55,445 nt of DNA, taken from contig NZ_LWCS01000003.1 of NCBI RefSeq assembly GCF_001650495.1, forward strand, positions 1 through 55,445, in the 5' to 3' direction. A program made the translations under genes and the position numbers. The notes under the pieces were generated by a model that saw only the letters and a list, made by a program, of their open reading frames with translations, made no database searches and was not told where the DNA came from. The DNA comes from Mycolicibacterium iranicum (GTDB lineage: Bacteria; Actinomycetota; Actinomycetes; Mycobacteriales; Mycobacteriaceae). The stretch's first letter is position 1. Each line of letters starts with the position of its first letter. Positions 1 to 10,312 of this stretch are shown here, piece after piece.

Positions 1-165
1 CGCCTGGCCCCGGCGCCTGCCCCCGCGGGTCCTCTCGGAGTCGCGCCGGTGCCAGGCGCGCCGCCGCTACCCGGCATCCCGGCGGGACCGATGCCTCCGC
101 CGCCCGGCCCGTTGATGCCCGCTTCACCTCCGGCGCCCGGGCCTGCTCCCGGCCCCGTCGGCTGA
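1..165 (+). CDS. C-terminal tail of a Pro/Ala/Gly-rich protein (partial)
   Basis: Frame 1 is open from the window edge to a TGA at 163-165 and encodes about 54 residues. They are almost entirely Pro, Ala and Gly, with repeated PAP, PPG and GPM pieces. This looks like the low-complexity tail of a mycobacterial envelope or secreted protein whose body lies outside the window. In M. tuberculosis the gene next to mrp is annotated as a membrane protein, which fits but is not proof. No domain is visible, so no function is given. Confidence 0.55.
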   Translation, partial: RLAPAPAPAGPLGVAPVPGAPPLPGIPAGPMPPPPGPLMPASPPAPGPAPGPVG

Positions 166-214
166 GCGGACTCCCGAATTCGGGTCTAGACGACACCGAC
201 GCCTAGACTCGTGG

Positions 215-1345
215 GTGATGTCCTCAACTCCGTCAGACCTGGAAGCAGCTGTCCGCGCTTCGCTGAACAAGGTCATCGACCCCGAGCTCCGGCGGCCGAT
301 CACCGAAGTCGGCATGGTCAAGAACGTCACCGTCGACGCCGACTCCTCGGTGCACGTCGAGGTGTACCTGACCACGGCGGCCTGTCCGAAGAAGACGGAG
401 ATCTCCGAGCAGGTGACCCGTGCCGTGCAGGACGTGCCCGGCACCGGCTCGGTCAAGGTCACCCTCGATGTGATGAACGACGAGCAGCGAGCCGAGTTGC
501 GCAAGCAGCTGCGCGGCGATTCCCGCGAACCCGTCATCCCGTTCGCACAACCGGGCTCGCTGACCCGGGTTTACGCCGTCGCATCCGGTAAAGGTGGTGT
601 CGGAAAGTCGAGTGTCACCGTGAATCTGGCCGCCGCCATGGCCGCTCGCGGCCTGTCCGTCGGGCTTCTGGACGCCGACATCTACGGCCACTCCGTACCC
701 AGGATGATGGGCACCGCCGACCGGCCGACCCAGGTCGACTCCATGATCCTGCCGCCCGTCTCACATGAGGTGCGGGTGATCTCTATCGCGATGTTCACCC
801 AGGGCAATACACCCGTGGTGTGGCGCGGACCGATGCTGCACCGGGCACTTCAGCAGTTCCTCGCCGACGTGTACTGGGGCGATCTGGACGTGCTGCTGCT
901 GGATCTACCCCCGGGCACTGGCGACATCGCGATCTCGGTCGCGCAGCTCATACCCGGCGCGGAGATCCTCGTGGTCACCACCCCACAGCTGGCGGCAGCC
1001 GAAGTCGCAGAGCGCGCGGGCGCGATCGCGTTGCAGACGCGCCAGCGCATTGCAGGCGTCGTGGAGAACATGGTCGACGGGCCGGTCATCAAGATGTTCG
1101 GCGAGGGTGGCGGACGGCATGTCGCCGAAAGCCTGTCGCGTTCCGTCGGCGCCGACGTGCCGCTGCTGGGCCAGGTTCCGCTCGATCCCGATCTGGTGGC
1201 CGCCGGCGACTCGGGTGTCCCGCTCGTGCTCAGCGCTCCCGACTCGGCTGCGGGCAAGGAGCTCCGCAAGATCGCCGACGCCCTCTCGAGCCGCAAGCGC
1301 GGCCTCGCCGGGATGTCGCTCGGTCTGGACCCGGCCGGTCGCTGA
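215..1345 (+). CDS. mrp: Mrp/NBP35-family iron-sulfur carrier P-loop ATPase
   Basis: This 376-aa protein has an N-terminal MIP18/DUF59-type domain (about residues 8-85, with the IDPELRRPITEVGMV core). A Mrp-type deviant Walker A motif, GKGGVGKSS, follows near residue 125. The switch region DLPPGTGD and the ENM...GEGGGRHVAES segment are typical of Mrp/ApbC proteins, which bind and transfer Fe-S clusters to apoproteins in the cytosol. The start is GTG 215 or ATG 218. No Shine-Dalgarno is seen, and a TAGACT box at 204-209 suggests a leaderless message. Next to it, tatB faces it across a palindromic element. Length is normal for the actinobacterial family. Confidence 0.93.
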   Translation: MMSSTPSDLEAAVRASLNKVIDPELRRPITEVGMVKNVTVDADSSVHVEVYLTTAACPKKTEISEQVTRAVQDVPGTGSVKVTLDVMNDEQRAELRKQLRGDSREPVIPFAQPGSLTRVYAVASGKGGVGKSSVTVNLAAAMAARGLSVGLLDADIYGHSVPRMMGTADRPTQVDSMILPPVSHEVRVISIAMFTQGNTPVVWRGPMLHRALQQFLADVYWGDLDVLLLDLPPGTGDIAISVAQLIPGAEILVVTTPQLAAAEVAERAGAIALQTRQRIAGVVENMVDGPVIKMFGEGGGRHVAESLSRSVGADVPLLGQVPLDPDLVAAGDSGVPLVLSAPDSAAGKELRKIADALSSRKRGLAGMSLGLDPAGR

Positions 1346-1354
1346 GCACTCCGC

Positions 1355-1411
1355 CGAAACTGCATTCCAGGTGGCCTTCTGGCGATTTTCCGCGCGCGGA
1401 ATGCAGTTTCG
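1355..1411. repeat. Palindromic element copy 1 (14-bp perfect arms)
   Basis: The arms CGAAACTGCATTCC (1355-1368) and GGAATGCAGTTTCG (1398-1411) are perfect reverse complements with a 29-nt loop. The same arm sequence recurs at 19663-19725. It lies between the convergent mrp and tatB genes. It could act as a bidirectional transcription terminator, but it has no T-tract, and the shared arms suggest a dispersed REP-like family. Confidence 0.8.
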
Positions 1412-1420
1412 TCGACAGAC

Positions 1421-1867
1421 TCAGGTCGCGTCTGTGTCGAAGGGCGTCGACGCCGTCGCCTCCGGTCGTTCCACGGGTGGGGGCTGCCTGACCGGCTCAG
1501 GACCGGGTCCGGACTGCGGTTTCTCGGCCGGCTTCTCCGACCCGCTCTGACCGTTCTGTCCTGCGCGGGGCGAGTCGAACTTGCCGGTGAAGATCGAGTC
1601 GTCACCGTCGAGGAGGTGCTTGGTCAACGCTGCGCGCGGAGTCATGCCCCGCAGCTTCTGCAGTTCTGACAGCGGCTCCCGCAGATCGTCGAAGTCGGGA
1701 CCCAGATCCTCGCGCAACTGGCTCGTCGCGCCTGTCACGTAGTCGCGCGCCTGGCGTACCGCGCCCGCCGTCCAGCGGATGGCACCGGGCAACCGCTCAG
1801 GCCCCAGGATCACCAACCCGGCGATCACCAGGACCAACATCTCGCCCCAACCGACGTTGGCGAACAT
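1421..1867 (-). CDS. tatB: Sec-independent (Tat) translocase subunit TatB
   Basis: This 148-aa protein starts with a single transmembrane helix (about residues 7-23, [21 protein letters not shown]). The FGPE-like hinge reads LGPERLPG. An amphipathic helix with [27 protein letters not shown] and a disordered Pro/Glu/Ser-rich tail follow. TatB forms the twin-arginine substrate receptor with TatC in the inner membrane. It starts 2 bp after the htrA stop codon, so the two are almost certainly cotranscribed. The htrA-tatB pairing downstream of sigE/rseA matches the M. tuberculosis order. Confidence 0.94.
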   Translation of the reverse strand: MFANVGWGEMLVLVIAGLVILGPERLPGAIRWTAGAVRQARDYVTGATSQLREDLGPDFDDLREPLSELQKLRGMTPRAALTKHLLDGDDSIFTGKFDSPRAGQNGQSGSEKPAEKPQSGPGPEPVRQPPPVERPEATASTPFDTDAT

Positions 1868-1869
1868 GG

Positions 1870-3378
<1,509 letters not shown>

Positions 3379-3454
3379 TCAACCACGCCGTCGCTCTCGG
3401 TACCGAGGTGCCAGCAATCGCCACCACACAACGACGATCAGCTTTGTACCTACC

Positions 3455-3850
3455 CTACCGGCGCTTCCGACGGGCACGCTCCACGCCGTCGGCCAACTGC
3501 GCCGATTCGGCCAAATCCGGCGTATCCACCGGAATGTGGTTCGGGATCTGGGACAGCAGCCCCAGCAAAGAACTCGGCATGTCAACCGGACATGAATCGC
3601 GCAATGCCTCGCGAGCCTGTCGCTGCGCGTCGACCTCCATCGCGCACTCGGGGCACAGGGACAGGTGATGGGCGGCGCGCAGGTGCGCGGTCATGCGGAG
3701 CTCACCGTCTGCGAACGCGGCGATCGCCTCGGTGGAGAGATGCTCGGTGGACCCGAACTGGCGCGGGCCTACCGGCGCGTCGCTCTGCGAAGCAAACTGC
3801 GACGGTAGCCAGGAGAACGCTCGGCGGAATGCATGTCCGGGATCGAACAC
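3455..3850 (-). CDS. rseA: Anti-sigma-E factor RseA
   Basis: This protein of about 131 aa carries the zinc anti-sigma signature: His residues in HLRAAHHLSL are followed by CPEC. It also has the sequence AFSWLPSQFASQSDAPVG, which is characteristic of mycobacterial RseA. RseA binds SigE and holds it inactive until stress. The frame stays open upstream to 3934. I chose a GTG at 3850 because AGGAG lies 7 nt before it; GTG 3853 is equally possible. It is encoded 96 bp after sigE on the same strand, in the standard sigE-rseA-htrA-tatB order. There is no transmembrane segment, as expected for this family. Confidence 0.92.
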   Translation of the reverse strand: MFDPGHAFRRAFSWLPSQFASQSDAPVGPRQFGSTEHLSTEAIAAFADGELRMTAHLRAAHHLSLCPECAMEVDAQRQAREALRDSCPVDMPSSLLGLLSQIPNHIPVDTPDLAESAQLADGVERARRKRR

Positions 3851-3946
3851 CACCCAGCTCCTCTCCAGTCGGTGTCGTGCCGCCTGCCCAGTCGGAAGTC
3901 TTCCCCTCGAATGTAGCGCGGCATGCTGCGCCACATCGCGCGAACG

Positions 3947-4750
3947 TCAGGCGGATCGGGCCGTGTTGCGGTAACTGCCCGCATCCGAATGCCGGGCCAG
4001 GTACTCGCGCAACGCCTGCCGGCCGCGGTGGATGCGGCTGCGAACGGTGCCGAGCTTGACGCCCAACGTTGCGCCGATCTCCTCGTAGGACAGACCTTCG
4101 ATGTCGCAGAGGACCACCGCTGCGCGGAATTCGGGCGCCAGTGAGTCCAGCGCCGCCTGCAGGTCCGGACCCAGCCGCGAATCGTGGTAGATCTGCTCGG
4201 GGTTCGGCTCGTCAGCGGGCACGCGGTCGTAGTCCTCGGGCAGCGCTTCCATGCGGATGCGTCCGCGCCGGCGGACCATGTCGAGGAAGAGGTTGGTCGT
4301 GATGCGGTGCAACCAGCCCTCGAAGGTGCCCGGCTGGTAGTTCTGCACCGAGCGGAAGACGCGGATGAACGTCTCCTGCGTCAGGTCCTCGGCGTCGTGC
4401 TGGTTACCGGAGAGCCGGTAGGCCAGTCGGTAGACGCGGTCGGCGTGCTGGCGGACGAGTTCGTCCCAGCTCGGCATCGCAGCGATGTCGCCGGTGGCGT
4501 CGAAGACCGCCGTGCCGGTCAACTCGTCGCTCGGCTCCACCCATTCGGCTTCGGTGTACTGCTCGAGATGTGCCATGGTCACGGGGGCATTGACGGTCGC
4601 GGGACCGGTCGAGGTGGTCGTCGGATCCTCCAGATCGTGATGGCCGCGGTCTATTGACGGTGACCGCTTGAAATTCACAACGCGACCGGATCCGGTGTTG
4701 TTCCCCGGGTGCGCGGTGTCGATGCGTGCGCTGGGCGCGCCGTCTGTCAT
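3947..4750 (-). CDS. sigE: ECF RNA polymerase sigma factor SigE
   Basis: The C-terminal 190 residues match SigE closely. Region 2 contains [21 protein letters not shown] and [16 protein letters not shown], and region 4 contains [20 protein letters not shown]. SigE directs transcription in response to envelope, heat and detergent stress. The N-terminal extension of about 95 residues is low-complexity and poorly conserved, as in other mycobacteria that use more than one translation start. I chose ATG 4750, with AGGAG about 11 nt upstream. ATG 4576 ([12 protein letters not shown]) is an alternative. The frame is also open upstream to 4834. RseA is encoded next. Confidence 0.95.
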   Translation of the reverse strand: MTDGAPSARIDTAHPGNNTGSGRVVNFKRSPSIDRGHHDLEDPTTTSTGPATVNAPVTMAHLEQYTEAEWVEPSDELTGTAVFDATGDIAAMPSWDELVRQHADRVYRLAYRLSGNQHDAEDLTQETFIRVFRSVQNYQPGTFEGWLHRITTNLFLDMVRRRGRIRMEALPEDYDRVPADEPNPEQIYHDSRLGPDLQAALDSLAPEFRAAVVLCDIEGLSYEEIGATLGVKLGTVRSRIHRGRQALREYLARHSDAGSYRNTARSA

Positions 4751-4917
4751 GCGATCACCGTCTCCTGTACGCGTGTGGCAGGCATATGAGCAAACTGAAC
4801 ATTTCCTGAGAAAGAGCGCTACCCCTTTTTCCACCAGCAGAAACGGGTGTGAACCCAGCTGAGAGCACCGGGCGTGTCGCTACTGTCGGCGACCGGCGTT
4901 GGCTCTACGCTGCGGGC

Positions 4918-5598
4918 ATGGCCAGCACCGATGAGCCCGGAGCCGGCTCGGGCGATTCCGCCGCGCGGGCAAGCCAGGCGGAAGCGATCGTCAATCACGC
5001 CGAACACTCGATCTCCGAGGACGCGATCGTGGCGGCCGCGCGCGAACGTGCCGTCGACATCGGGGCAGGCGCGGTGACGCCGGCCGTGGGCGCGCTGCTG
5101 TGTGTGCTGGCAAAGCTCACCAGAGCGAAAGCGGTGGTCGAGGTCGGCACCGGGGCCGGGGTCAGCGGGCTGTGGCTGCTGTCGGGTATGCGCGAGGACG
5201 GCGTGCTGACCACGATTGACGTTGAACCCGAACATCAGCGCATTGCCAAGCAGGCGTTCAGCGAGGCCGGTGTCGGGCCGAGCCGGACGCGGCTGATCAG
5301 CGGACGCGCCCAGGAAGTGCTGACCCGACTGGCCGACGAGTCCTACGATCTGGTCTTCATCGATGCCGAACCCGCCGACCAACCGCAGTTTGTGGTCGAG
5401 GGTGTGCGCCTACTGCGCGAAGGCGGGGCGATCGTGGTCCACCGCGCCGCGCTCGGCGGGCGGGCCGGCGATGCCGCTGCCAAGGACAACGAGGTGGCCG
5501 CGGTCCGCGAGGCAGCGCGCCTGATTGCCGAAGACGAGCGCCTGACGCCGGTGCTGATCCCGCTCGGTGACGGACTGCTCGCCGCCGCCCGCGACTGA
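4918..5598 (+). CDS. Class I SAM-dependent O-methyltransferase (Rv1220c type)
   Basis: This 226-aa protein has the SAM-binding motif [17 protein letters not shown] and the acidic motif [20 protein letters not shown] is the catechol-OMT-like DxxE region. It is divergent from sigE, the same arrangement as Rv1220c and sigE in M. tuberculosis. The substrate is not known. ATG 4918 is chosen because homologous sequence begins only later and because TACGCT (4905-4910) lies 7 nt upstream with no Shine-Dalgarno, which suggests a leaderless transcript. The frame is open further upstream to 4849. Confidence 0.88.
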   Translation: MASTDEPGAGSGDSAARASQAEAIVNHAEHSISEDAIVAAARERAVDIGAGAVTPAVGALLCVLAKLTRAKAVVEVGTGAGVSGLWLLSGMREDGVLTTIDVEPEHQRIAKQAFSEAGVGPSRTRLISGRAQEVLTRLADESYDLVFIDAEPADQPQFVVEGVRLLREGGAIVVHRAALGGRAGDAAAKDNEVAAVREAARLIAEDERLTPVLIPLGDGLLAAARD

Positions 5599-5681
5599 CT
5601 GTCTTCGGCGCGTCGCCGTTCCGACGCGCGCTCTCGCGGAGCGACGGGCCGATTTTGACGATTTCTTGATGCGTAACGCCC

Positions 5682-5719
5682 TTGACCAAGCACTGAACAA
5701 CTGTTTAACGTCCTAAACA
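5682..5719 (+). promoter_or_regulatory. Putative promoter and self-operator of the RaaS-like TetR gene
   Basis: TTGACC (5682-5687) can serve as a -35 element. The AT-rich stretch 5702-5711 can hold the -10. An inverted repeat TGTTTA-N6-TAAACA spans 5702-5719, so the operator would overlap both the -10 and the first base of the ATG. No Shine-Dalgarno is present, so the message is probably leaderless. Autorepression is inferred from this layout. Confidence 0.5.
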
Positions 5720-6378
5720 TGCGTTCAGCCGACGATCTCACCGCGGCAGCCCGGATCCGGGATGCTGCGATCGAGTTGTTCGGCCGTGACGGCTTCGGGG
5801 TCAGCGTGCGCGCCATTGCCACGGCGGCTGGGGTGAGCCCGGGTCTGGTCATCCACCACTTCGGCTCCAAAGACGGCCTACGCAAGGCGTGCGATGACTA
5901 CGTCACCGAAGCGGTGTACGCGAGCAAGAGCGCGTCGATTCAGACATCCGATCCCGCAACCTGGCTGTCGCAGATGGCCGAGATCGAGGAGTACGCGCCG
6001 CTGATGGCCTATCTGGTCCGCAGCCTCCAAACCGGCGGCGAGTTGGCAAAGAAGCTGTGGCGCAACATGATCGACAATGTCGAGCGGTACATGCAGGAAG
6101 GTGTCGACGCGGGCACCGTCAAGCCGAGCGCCGATCCGCAGGCACGCGCGCGCTTTCTGGCCATGGCCAACGGTGGCAGCTTCCTGCTCTACCTCCAGTT
6201 GCACGACAGCTCCGATCTGCGTGTCGTTCTGCGCGACTACGGCGAGGACATGGTGCTGCCGGCGCTCGAGCTCTACACCAACGGGCTGATGGCGGAGCCG
6301 ACGATGTATGAGGCCTTTCTCGCGCAACGTAACCAGGGCATTCCGTTCACCTCGACAGAAGGAGCGCAGGATGACTGA
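5719..6378 (+). CDS. TetR-family regulator, RaaS (Rv1219c) type
   Basis: This 219-aa protein has an N-terminal TetR helix-turn-helix (about residues 10-55, with IRAIATAAGVSPGLVIHHFGSKDGL-like spacing; the sequence here reads VSVRAIATAAGVSPGLV) and an all-helical ligand-binding domain. It is the first gene of a run with an ABC ATPase, a permease and a methyltransferase. This matches Rv1219c-Rv1216c, where the TetR protein RaaS represses the exporter genes. The end overlaps the ATPase start by 8 bp, so translation is coupled. The effector cannot be read from sequence. Confidence 0.87.
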   Translation: MRSADDLTAAARIRDAAIELFGRDGFGVSVRAIATAAGVSPGLVIHHFGSKDGLRKACDDYVTEAVYASKSASIQTSDPATWLSQMAEIEEYAPLMAYLVRSLQTGGELAKKLWRNMIDNVERYMQEGVDAGTVKPSADPQARARFLAMANGGSFLLYLQLHDSSDLRVVLRDYGEDMVLPALELYTNGLMAEPTMYEAFLAQRNQGIPFTSTEGAQDD

Positions 6379-7276
6379 TCCCTCATTCGCGGTTGACGTC
6401 AGCGCTTTGCGAAAGTCGTTCGGCCGCACCAAAGCCCTCGACGGCCTCGACCTCACCGTGGCCCCCGGCGATGTGGCCGGGTTCCTCGGACCCAACGGCG
6501 CGGGAAAGTCCACGACGATCCGAATCCTACTGGGTCTGCTACGCGCCGACGGCGGCACAGCGCGACTTCTCGGCGGTGACCCGTGGCGCGACGCCGTCTC
6601 CCTGCACCGCAGGATCGCCTACGTGCCAGGCGATGTCACCCTATGGCCCAACCTCACCGGGATGCAGGCCATCGACTTTCTCGCTGCCCTGCGCGGCGAA
6701 GGCGTCGACGAAAGACGCCGAGACGCGTTGATCGACCGCTTCGAGCTCGATCCCCACAAGAAGGCTCGCACCTACTCCAAGGGCAACAGGCAAAAGGTCG
6801 CCATCGTGGCGGCGTTCAGCACACGCAGTGAGCTTTTCGTCCTCGACGAACCGACCTCCGGCCTGGACCCGTTGATGGAGCAAGCTTTTCAACAGTGCGT
6901 GCGGGAAGTCGCAGGACAGGGTGCAGCGGTGCTGCTGTCGAGCCACATCCTGGCCGAGGTCGAAAAGCTCTGCGACACCGTGACCATCGTCCGCGCCGGA
7001 CGAACGGTCCGCTCCGGAACGCTGGTGGAGATGCGGCACTTGATGCGCACCGCGATTAAGGCGCGTATCCGCGGAGACGCACGCAGCCTCGGGCATGCGC
7101 CGTACGTTCACGATCTGCGCGCCGACGACGGCCTGTGGCGTTTCTCGGTGGATCGCGATGATCTCGATCGCGCGATGTCCGATCTGGCCGGGCTGGGAAT
7201 CGAAGAATTGACGGTTACACCGGCGTCTTTGGAGGACATGTTCCTCCGCGAGTACCACGGGGCGGGCTGGCGATGA
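6371..7276 (+). CDS. ABC exporter ATP-binding protein (Rv1218c type)
   Basis: This 301-aa nucleotide-binding domain has Walker A GPNGAGKST (about residue 40). The signature region has the variant TYSKGNRQKV in place of LSGGQ, which is typical of DrrA/CcmA-like exporters. Walker B is LFVLDEPTSGLDP and the H-loop is SSHIL. A C-terminal extension of about 80 residues follows. It should energise the permease encoded next. In M. tuberculosis the matching pair exports several drugs. Start ATG 6371 overlaps the TetR gene. The stop overlaps the permease start by 4 bp (ATGA). Confidence 0.93.
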   Translation: MTDPSFAVDVSALRKSFGRTKALDGLDLTVAPGDVAGFLGPNGAGKSTTIRILLGLLRADGGTARLLGGDPWRDAVSLHRRIAYVPGDVTLWPNLTGMQAIDFLAALRGEGVDERRRDALIDRFELDPHKKARTYSKGNRQKVAIVAAFSTRSELFVLDEPTSGLDPLMEQAFQQCVREVAGQGAAVLLSSHILAEVEKLCDTVTIVRAGRTVRSGTLVEMRHLMRTAIKARIRGDARSLGHAPYVHDLRADDGLWRFSVDRDDLDRAMSDLAGLGIEELTVTPASLEDMFLREYHGAGWR

Positions 7277-7366
7277 GCGCTCGCGCGAAGAGCAGAGGGG
7301 TGGCGATGAGCGCTCGCGCGAAGAGCAGAGGGCTGGCGATGAGCGCTCGCGCGAAGAGCAGAGGGG
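7268..7366 (+). repeat. Three tandem 33-bp repeats inside the 5' end of the permease gene
   Basis: Units at 7268-7300, 7301-7333 and 7334-7366 share the core ATGAGCGCTCGCGCGAAG. They differ at only one visible base (GGGG or GGGC at the end). Because 33 is a multiple of 3, the frame is kept. Each unit encodes MSARAKSRG plus two residues and supplies its own ATG (7273, 7306, 7339). Confidence 0.92.
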
Positions 7367-8979
7367 TGGCGACCGTGGCTGCCCCGAATAGGCACGCGGC
7401 CTCGCCGTCGGCGTCACCGTGGACCGGCACCGGCCACCTCATCCGGCTCGCGCTCAGGCGCGACAGAGTCCGGCTGTCCGTCTGGGTCGCCAGTCTGACG
7501 CTGATGATGTTCTACGCACCCCCGGCCGTCAGGCTCGCCTATCCCGAAGAGGCACAGCGCCAAGCCAGGGTCGATCTGCTCAAGACGCCCGCCGGGATGA
7601 TGTTGGGCGGACCGATGTTCGGCGGCAACGAAACCGACCTCGGTGCCATGATTGCCAACGAGCTGATGCTGACGCTCATTGTCGCCACGTCGATTCTGGC
7701 AATTCTCACGGTGGTTCGGCACACCCGCGCCGAAGAAGAGAGCGGCGCCGCCGAGCTCGTCCTCGCGTCAGTCGTCGGCCGCTACGCCCGGACCACCGCG
7801 GCGCTGACCGTCGTGATCGGTGTGAACGTCGTCCTCGCGGTGGCGATGACGGCGGCGATGGCGACCGCAGGCTTCTCCGTCGCGGACTCGGCGGCGATGT
7901 GTCTGGGCGTGACGGCGGTCGCCACGGTGTTCGGCGCCGTCGCCGCGGTGACGGCTCAGATGTGGCGCGTCGGCCGCGCAGCGACAGGCGCTGCGATGGC
8001 GGCGTTGGCTCTTGCCGCGTTCGTCCGCGGCATCGGCGACGTCATCGACCATTCCGGCTCCGCGCTGAGCTGGTTCTCCCCTATTGCGTGGGCACAACAG
8101 ATGCGGGCGTTCGTCGACCTGCGCTGGTGGCCCCTGGCCCTTCTGGCCGGGCTTACGGTGGGTCTGGTCGCGCTGGCAGCGGTGCTTGAGGTGCGTCGCC
8201 AGTACGACGACGGCACCGTCGCCTCCCGGGGCGAGCGGCCCGATGCTCGCCCGGTCTGCGGGGTGCTCGGTCTCCACCTGATCCTGCAGCGCGGCCAGAT
8301 CATCGGCTGGTCGGTCGGCTTGTTCGTGGCGGGCCTGGCATTCGGGTCGATGACGAAGGCACTCATCGAAAACGCCGAGGAGAACCAGCTGATCGCGCGG
8401 GTGATCTCGACGCAGGGCACCGACGGCGTTTATACGACGATGACCCAGTTCCTCGCCGCAGCGGCGGGCGCCTGTGTGGTGTCGGCGGTATTGCGGGTCT
8501 ACTCCGACGAACAGTCCGGACTCGGTGAGGTGGTACTGGCAGGCGCGGTATCGCGGTGGGTCTGGTTGTCGACGGCCGTCGTATCGGCGACGCTGGGGGC
8601 AGCGGTGCTGATGTTCTTCGCTGGCCTCGGTAACGGAATCGGCGCCGGCGTGACAGTCGGCGACCTTGGCACCATTGCGAAGCTGACGCTCGCCGGCCTC
8701 GGCTACGTCCCGGCGCTCGCAGTGCTGGCCGGGGTGGCCGCGCTCGCCGTTGCCGTGCGTCAAGTCTGGATCGGCTGGTCCGCAGTCGCTTTCGTGGTGC
8801 TGTCGCTCTACCTGGGCGCGCTGCTGCGATTGCCCCGCTGGCTGATCGACCTGTCACCGGTGGGCCGCACGACCGTACCGCTCGACGTGCCGGCCCCCGC
8901 ACTGATCGTGATGCTTGTGACGGCAACGGGTTTGACGGTCGTCGCCGGTTTCCTCTATCGGCAGCGGGATGCGGTTTAG
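7273..8979 (+). CDS. ABC exporter membrane protein (Rv1217c type)
   Basis: This 568-aa protein has about 12 hydrophobic segments in two similar halves, as in tetronasin-type exporter permeases. Its ATGA start overlaps the ATPase stop. The first 33 residues are three copies of an Arg/Lys/Ser/Ala repeat (MSARAKSRG), with an ATG in each, so translation could begin at 7273, 7306 or 7339. The first membrane segment begins near residue 70. It forms the transport path for the exporter encoded with the gene before it. The substrate is unknown; drug export is inferred from the family. Confidence 0.9.
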   Translation: MSARAKSRGVAMSARAKSRGLAMSARAKSRGVATVAAPNRHAASPSASPWTGTGHLIRLALRRDRVRLSVWVASLTLMMFYAPPAVRLAYPEEAQRQARVDLLKTPAGMMLGGPMFGGNETDLGAMIANELMLTLIVATSILAILTVVRHTRAEEESGAAELVLASVVGRYARTTAALTVVIGVNVVLAVAMTAAMATAGFSVADSAAMCLGVTAVATVFGAVAAVTAQMWRVGRAATGAAMAALALAAFVRGIGDVIDHSGSALSWFSPIAWAQQMRAFVDLRWWPLALLAGLTVGLVALAAVLEVRRQYDDGTVASRGERPDARPVCGVLGLHLILQRGQIIGWSVGLFVAGLAFGSMTKALIENAEENQLIARVISTQGTDGVYTTMTQFLAAAAGACVVSAVLRVYSDEQSGLGEVVLAGAVSRWVWLSTAVVSATLGAAVLMFFAGLGNGIGAGVTVGDLGTIAKLTLAGLGYVPALAVLAGVAALAVAVRQVWIGWSAVAFVVLSLYLGALLRLPRWLIDLSPVGRTTVPLDVPAPALIVMLVTATGLTVVAGFLYRQRDAV

Positions 8980-8986
8980 GAGGACG

Positions 8987-9661
8987 ATGAAGACAGCCGC
9001 ACAGGCACTGGTGTCGACGATCTTCGGGATCGCGTTCTTCGGTGTCGCCCTGTTTGTGCCCGCGGGCACGGTCCACTACTGGCAGGCGTGGGTGTTTGTG
9101 GCTGTCTTCGCGACGGCGACGATGATCCCCAGCCTGGTGCTGGCGGTGCGCTACCCCGACGCGCTTGCCCGCCGCATGAAGGCCGGTCCCGCGGCGGAAA
9201 GCCGTCCTGCGCAACGGATCATCATCAGCCTGACGATAGGTTTGGTGTTCGTCACCTTCGTGCTGTCGGCACTCGATCACCGCTTCGGTTGGTCGTCGGT
9301 GCCGACCTGGCTCGTCATCGTCGGCAACATCCTGGTGGCGGTCGGGCTGAGCATCGCTCAATTGGTGATCGTCCAGAACAACTATGCCGCGGCCACCATC
9401 AGGGTGGAAGCCGACCAGCCGTTGGTCTCTACGGGGTTGTACGGGCTGGTGCGTCACCCCATGTATCTCGGCACGGTGATCATGATGATCGGTACACCAC
9501 CGGCGCTCGATTCTCTGTGGGGTCTGCTCGCAGTCGTGGCGGCGGTCCCGGTGCTGGCGGCTCGCATCCTCGACGAGGAGAAGATGCTCAACGCCGAACT
9601 CGCCGGCTATCGCGACTACACGCAGCAGGTGCGGTATCGGCTGATTCCCGGGGTGTGGTGA
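8987..9661 (+). CDS. Isoprenylcysteine carboxyl methyltransferase (ICMT)-like membrane protein
   Basis: This 224-aa protein has about five transmembrane helices. The ICMT/PEMT signature is at the C-terminal half: STGLYGLVRHPMYLG and later DEEKMLNAELAGYRDYTQQV. This is the SAM-binding fold of membrane methyltransferases of this family. ATG 8987 has AGGAGG 3 nt upstream; 7 bp separate it from the permease stop. It is the last gene of the RaaS-like operon, as Rv1216c is. The substrate is unknown. Confidence 0.88.
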   Translation: MKTAAQALVSTIFGIAFFGVALFVPAGTVHYWQAWVFVAVFATATMIPSLVLAVRYPDALARRMKAGPAAESRPAQRIIISLTIGLVFVTFVLSALDHRFGWSSVPTWLVIVGNILVAVGLSIAQLVIVQNNYAAATIRVEADQPLVSTGLYGLVRHPMYLGTVIMMIGTPPALDSLWGLLAVVAAVPVLAARILDEEKMLNAELAGYRDYTQQVRYRLIPGVW

Positions 9662-9697
9662 GCGCAGGAAGGGCCCGGCCCGCCGCATACTGACGTC

Positions 9698-10312
9698 ATG
9701 GAGCTCCTCACCGGGTTCGGCCTGGCGACAGCGGCGGGCCTCAACGCCTACATCCCGCTGCTCGCGCTCGGACTCCTGGCGCGGTTCACCGACCTGGTGG
9801 CGCTGCCCGCGGGGTGGGCCTGGCTGGAGAACGGCTGGGTGATGACGATTGTGGCCGTCCTGTTGGTCGTCGAGATCGTCGCCGACAAGGTGCCCGCCCT
9901 CGACAGCGTCAACGACATCGTCCAGACGTTCGTGCGGCCGACGTCCGGCGGCATCGTCTTCGGATCCGGCACTGCGGCGCAGACGGCGACGGTCACCGAT
10001 CCCGAGGCGTTCGCCCAGTCCGGCCAATGGATTCCGGTGGCCATCGGAGTCGTCGTCGCCTTGGCGGTGTCGCTGACGAAGTCAACAGTGCGGCCCGCAG
10101 CCAACGTCGCGACCGCCGGAATGGCCGCACCCGTGCTGAGCACTGTCGAGGACATCGCCAGCGTGGTGCTGGTGTTCCTCGCGATTCTGGTGCCGATTCT
10201 CGTGCTGGTGGCCGTGGTCGCGCTGGCTTGGGCGGCGGTCGGGATCATCCGTCGGCGGCGTCGGAAAAGCCTGCCGCGCAAGCGACCTCGGCCCTATAAC
10301 GCGGGCGGGTAA
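9698..10312 (+). CDS. DUF4126 membrane protein
   Basis: This 204-aa protein has about four to five hydrophobic segments. The N-terminus GFGLATAAGLNAYIPLL is characteristic of DUF4126. A Arg/Lys-rich cytosolic tail ends the protein. Function is not known for this family. The start has no Shine-Dalgarno; CATACT at 9686-9691 lies 6 nt before ATG, which suggests a leaderless message. Its last 19 bp overlap the 3' end of the large convergent gene. Confidence 0.85.
   Translation: MELLTGFGLATAAGLNAYIPLLALGLLARFTDLVALPAGWAWLENGWVMTIVAVLLVVEIVADKVPALDSVNDIVQTFVRPTSGGIVFGSGTAAQTATVTDPEAFAQSGQWIPVAIGVVVALAVSLTKSTVRPAANVATAGMAAPVLSTVEDIASVVLVFLAILVPILVLVAVVALAWAAVGIIRRRRRKSLPRKRPRPYNAGG

Noticed and set aside
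1346..1420. Rho-independent terminator between mrp and tatB
   Set aside because: The hairpin is real, but no T-tract follows on either strand and the arms recur elsewhere, so it is better described as a repeat element.
8363..10027. Minus-strand frame of 554 codons across permease, ICMT and DUF4126 genes
   Set aside because: It is Arg/His-rich shadow sequence opposite three genes with clear membrane and family motifs.
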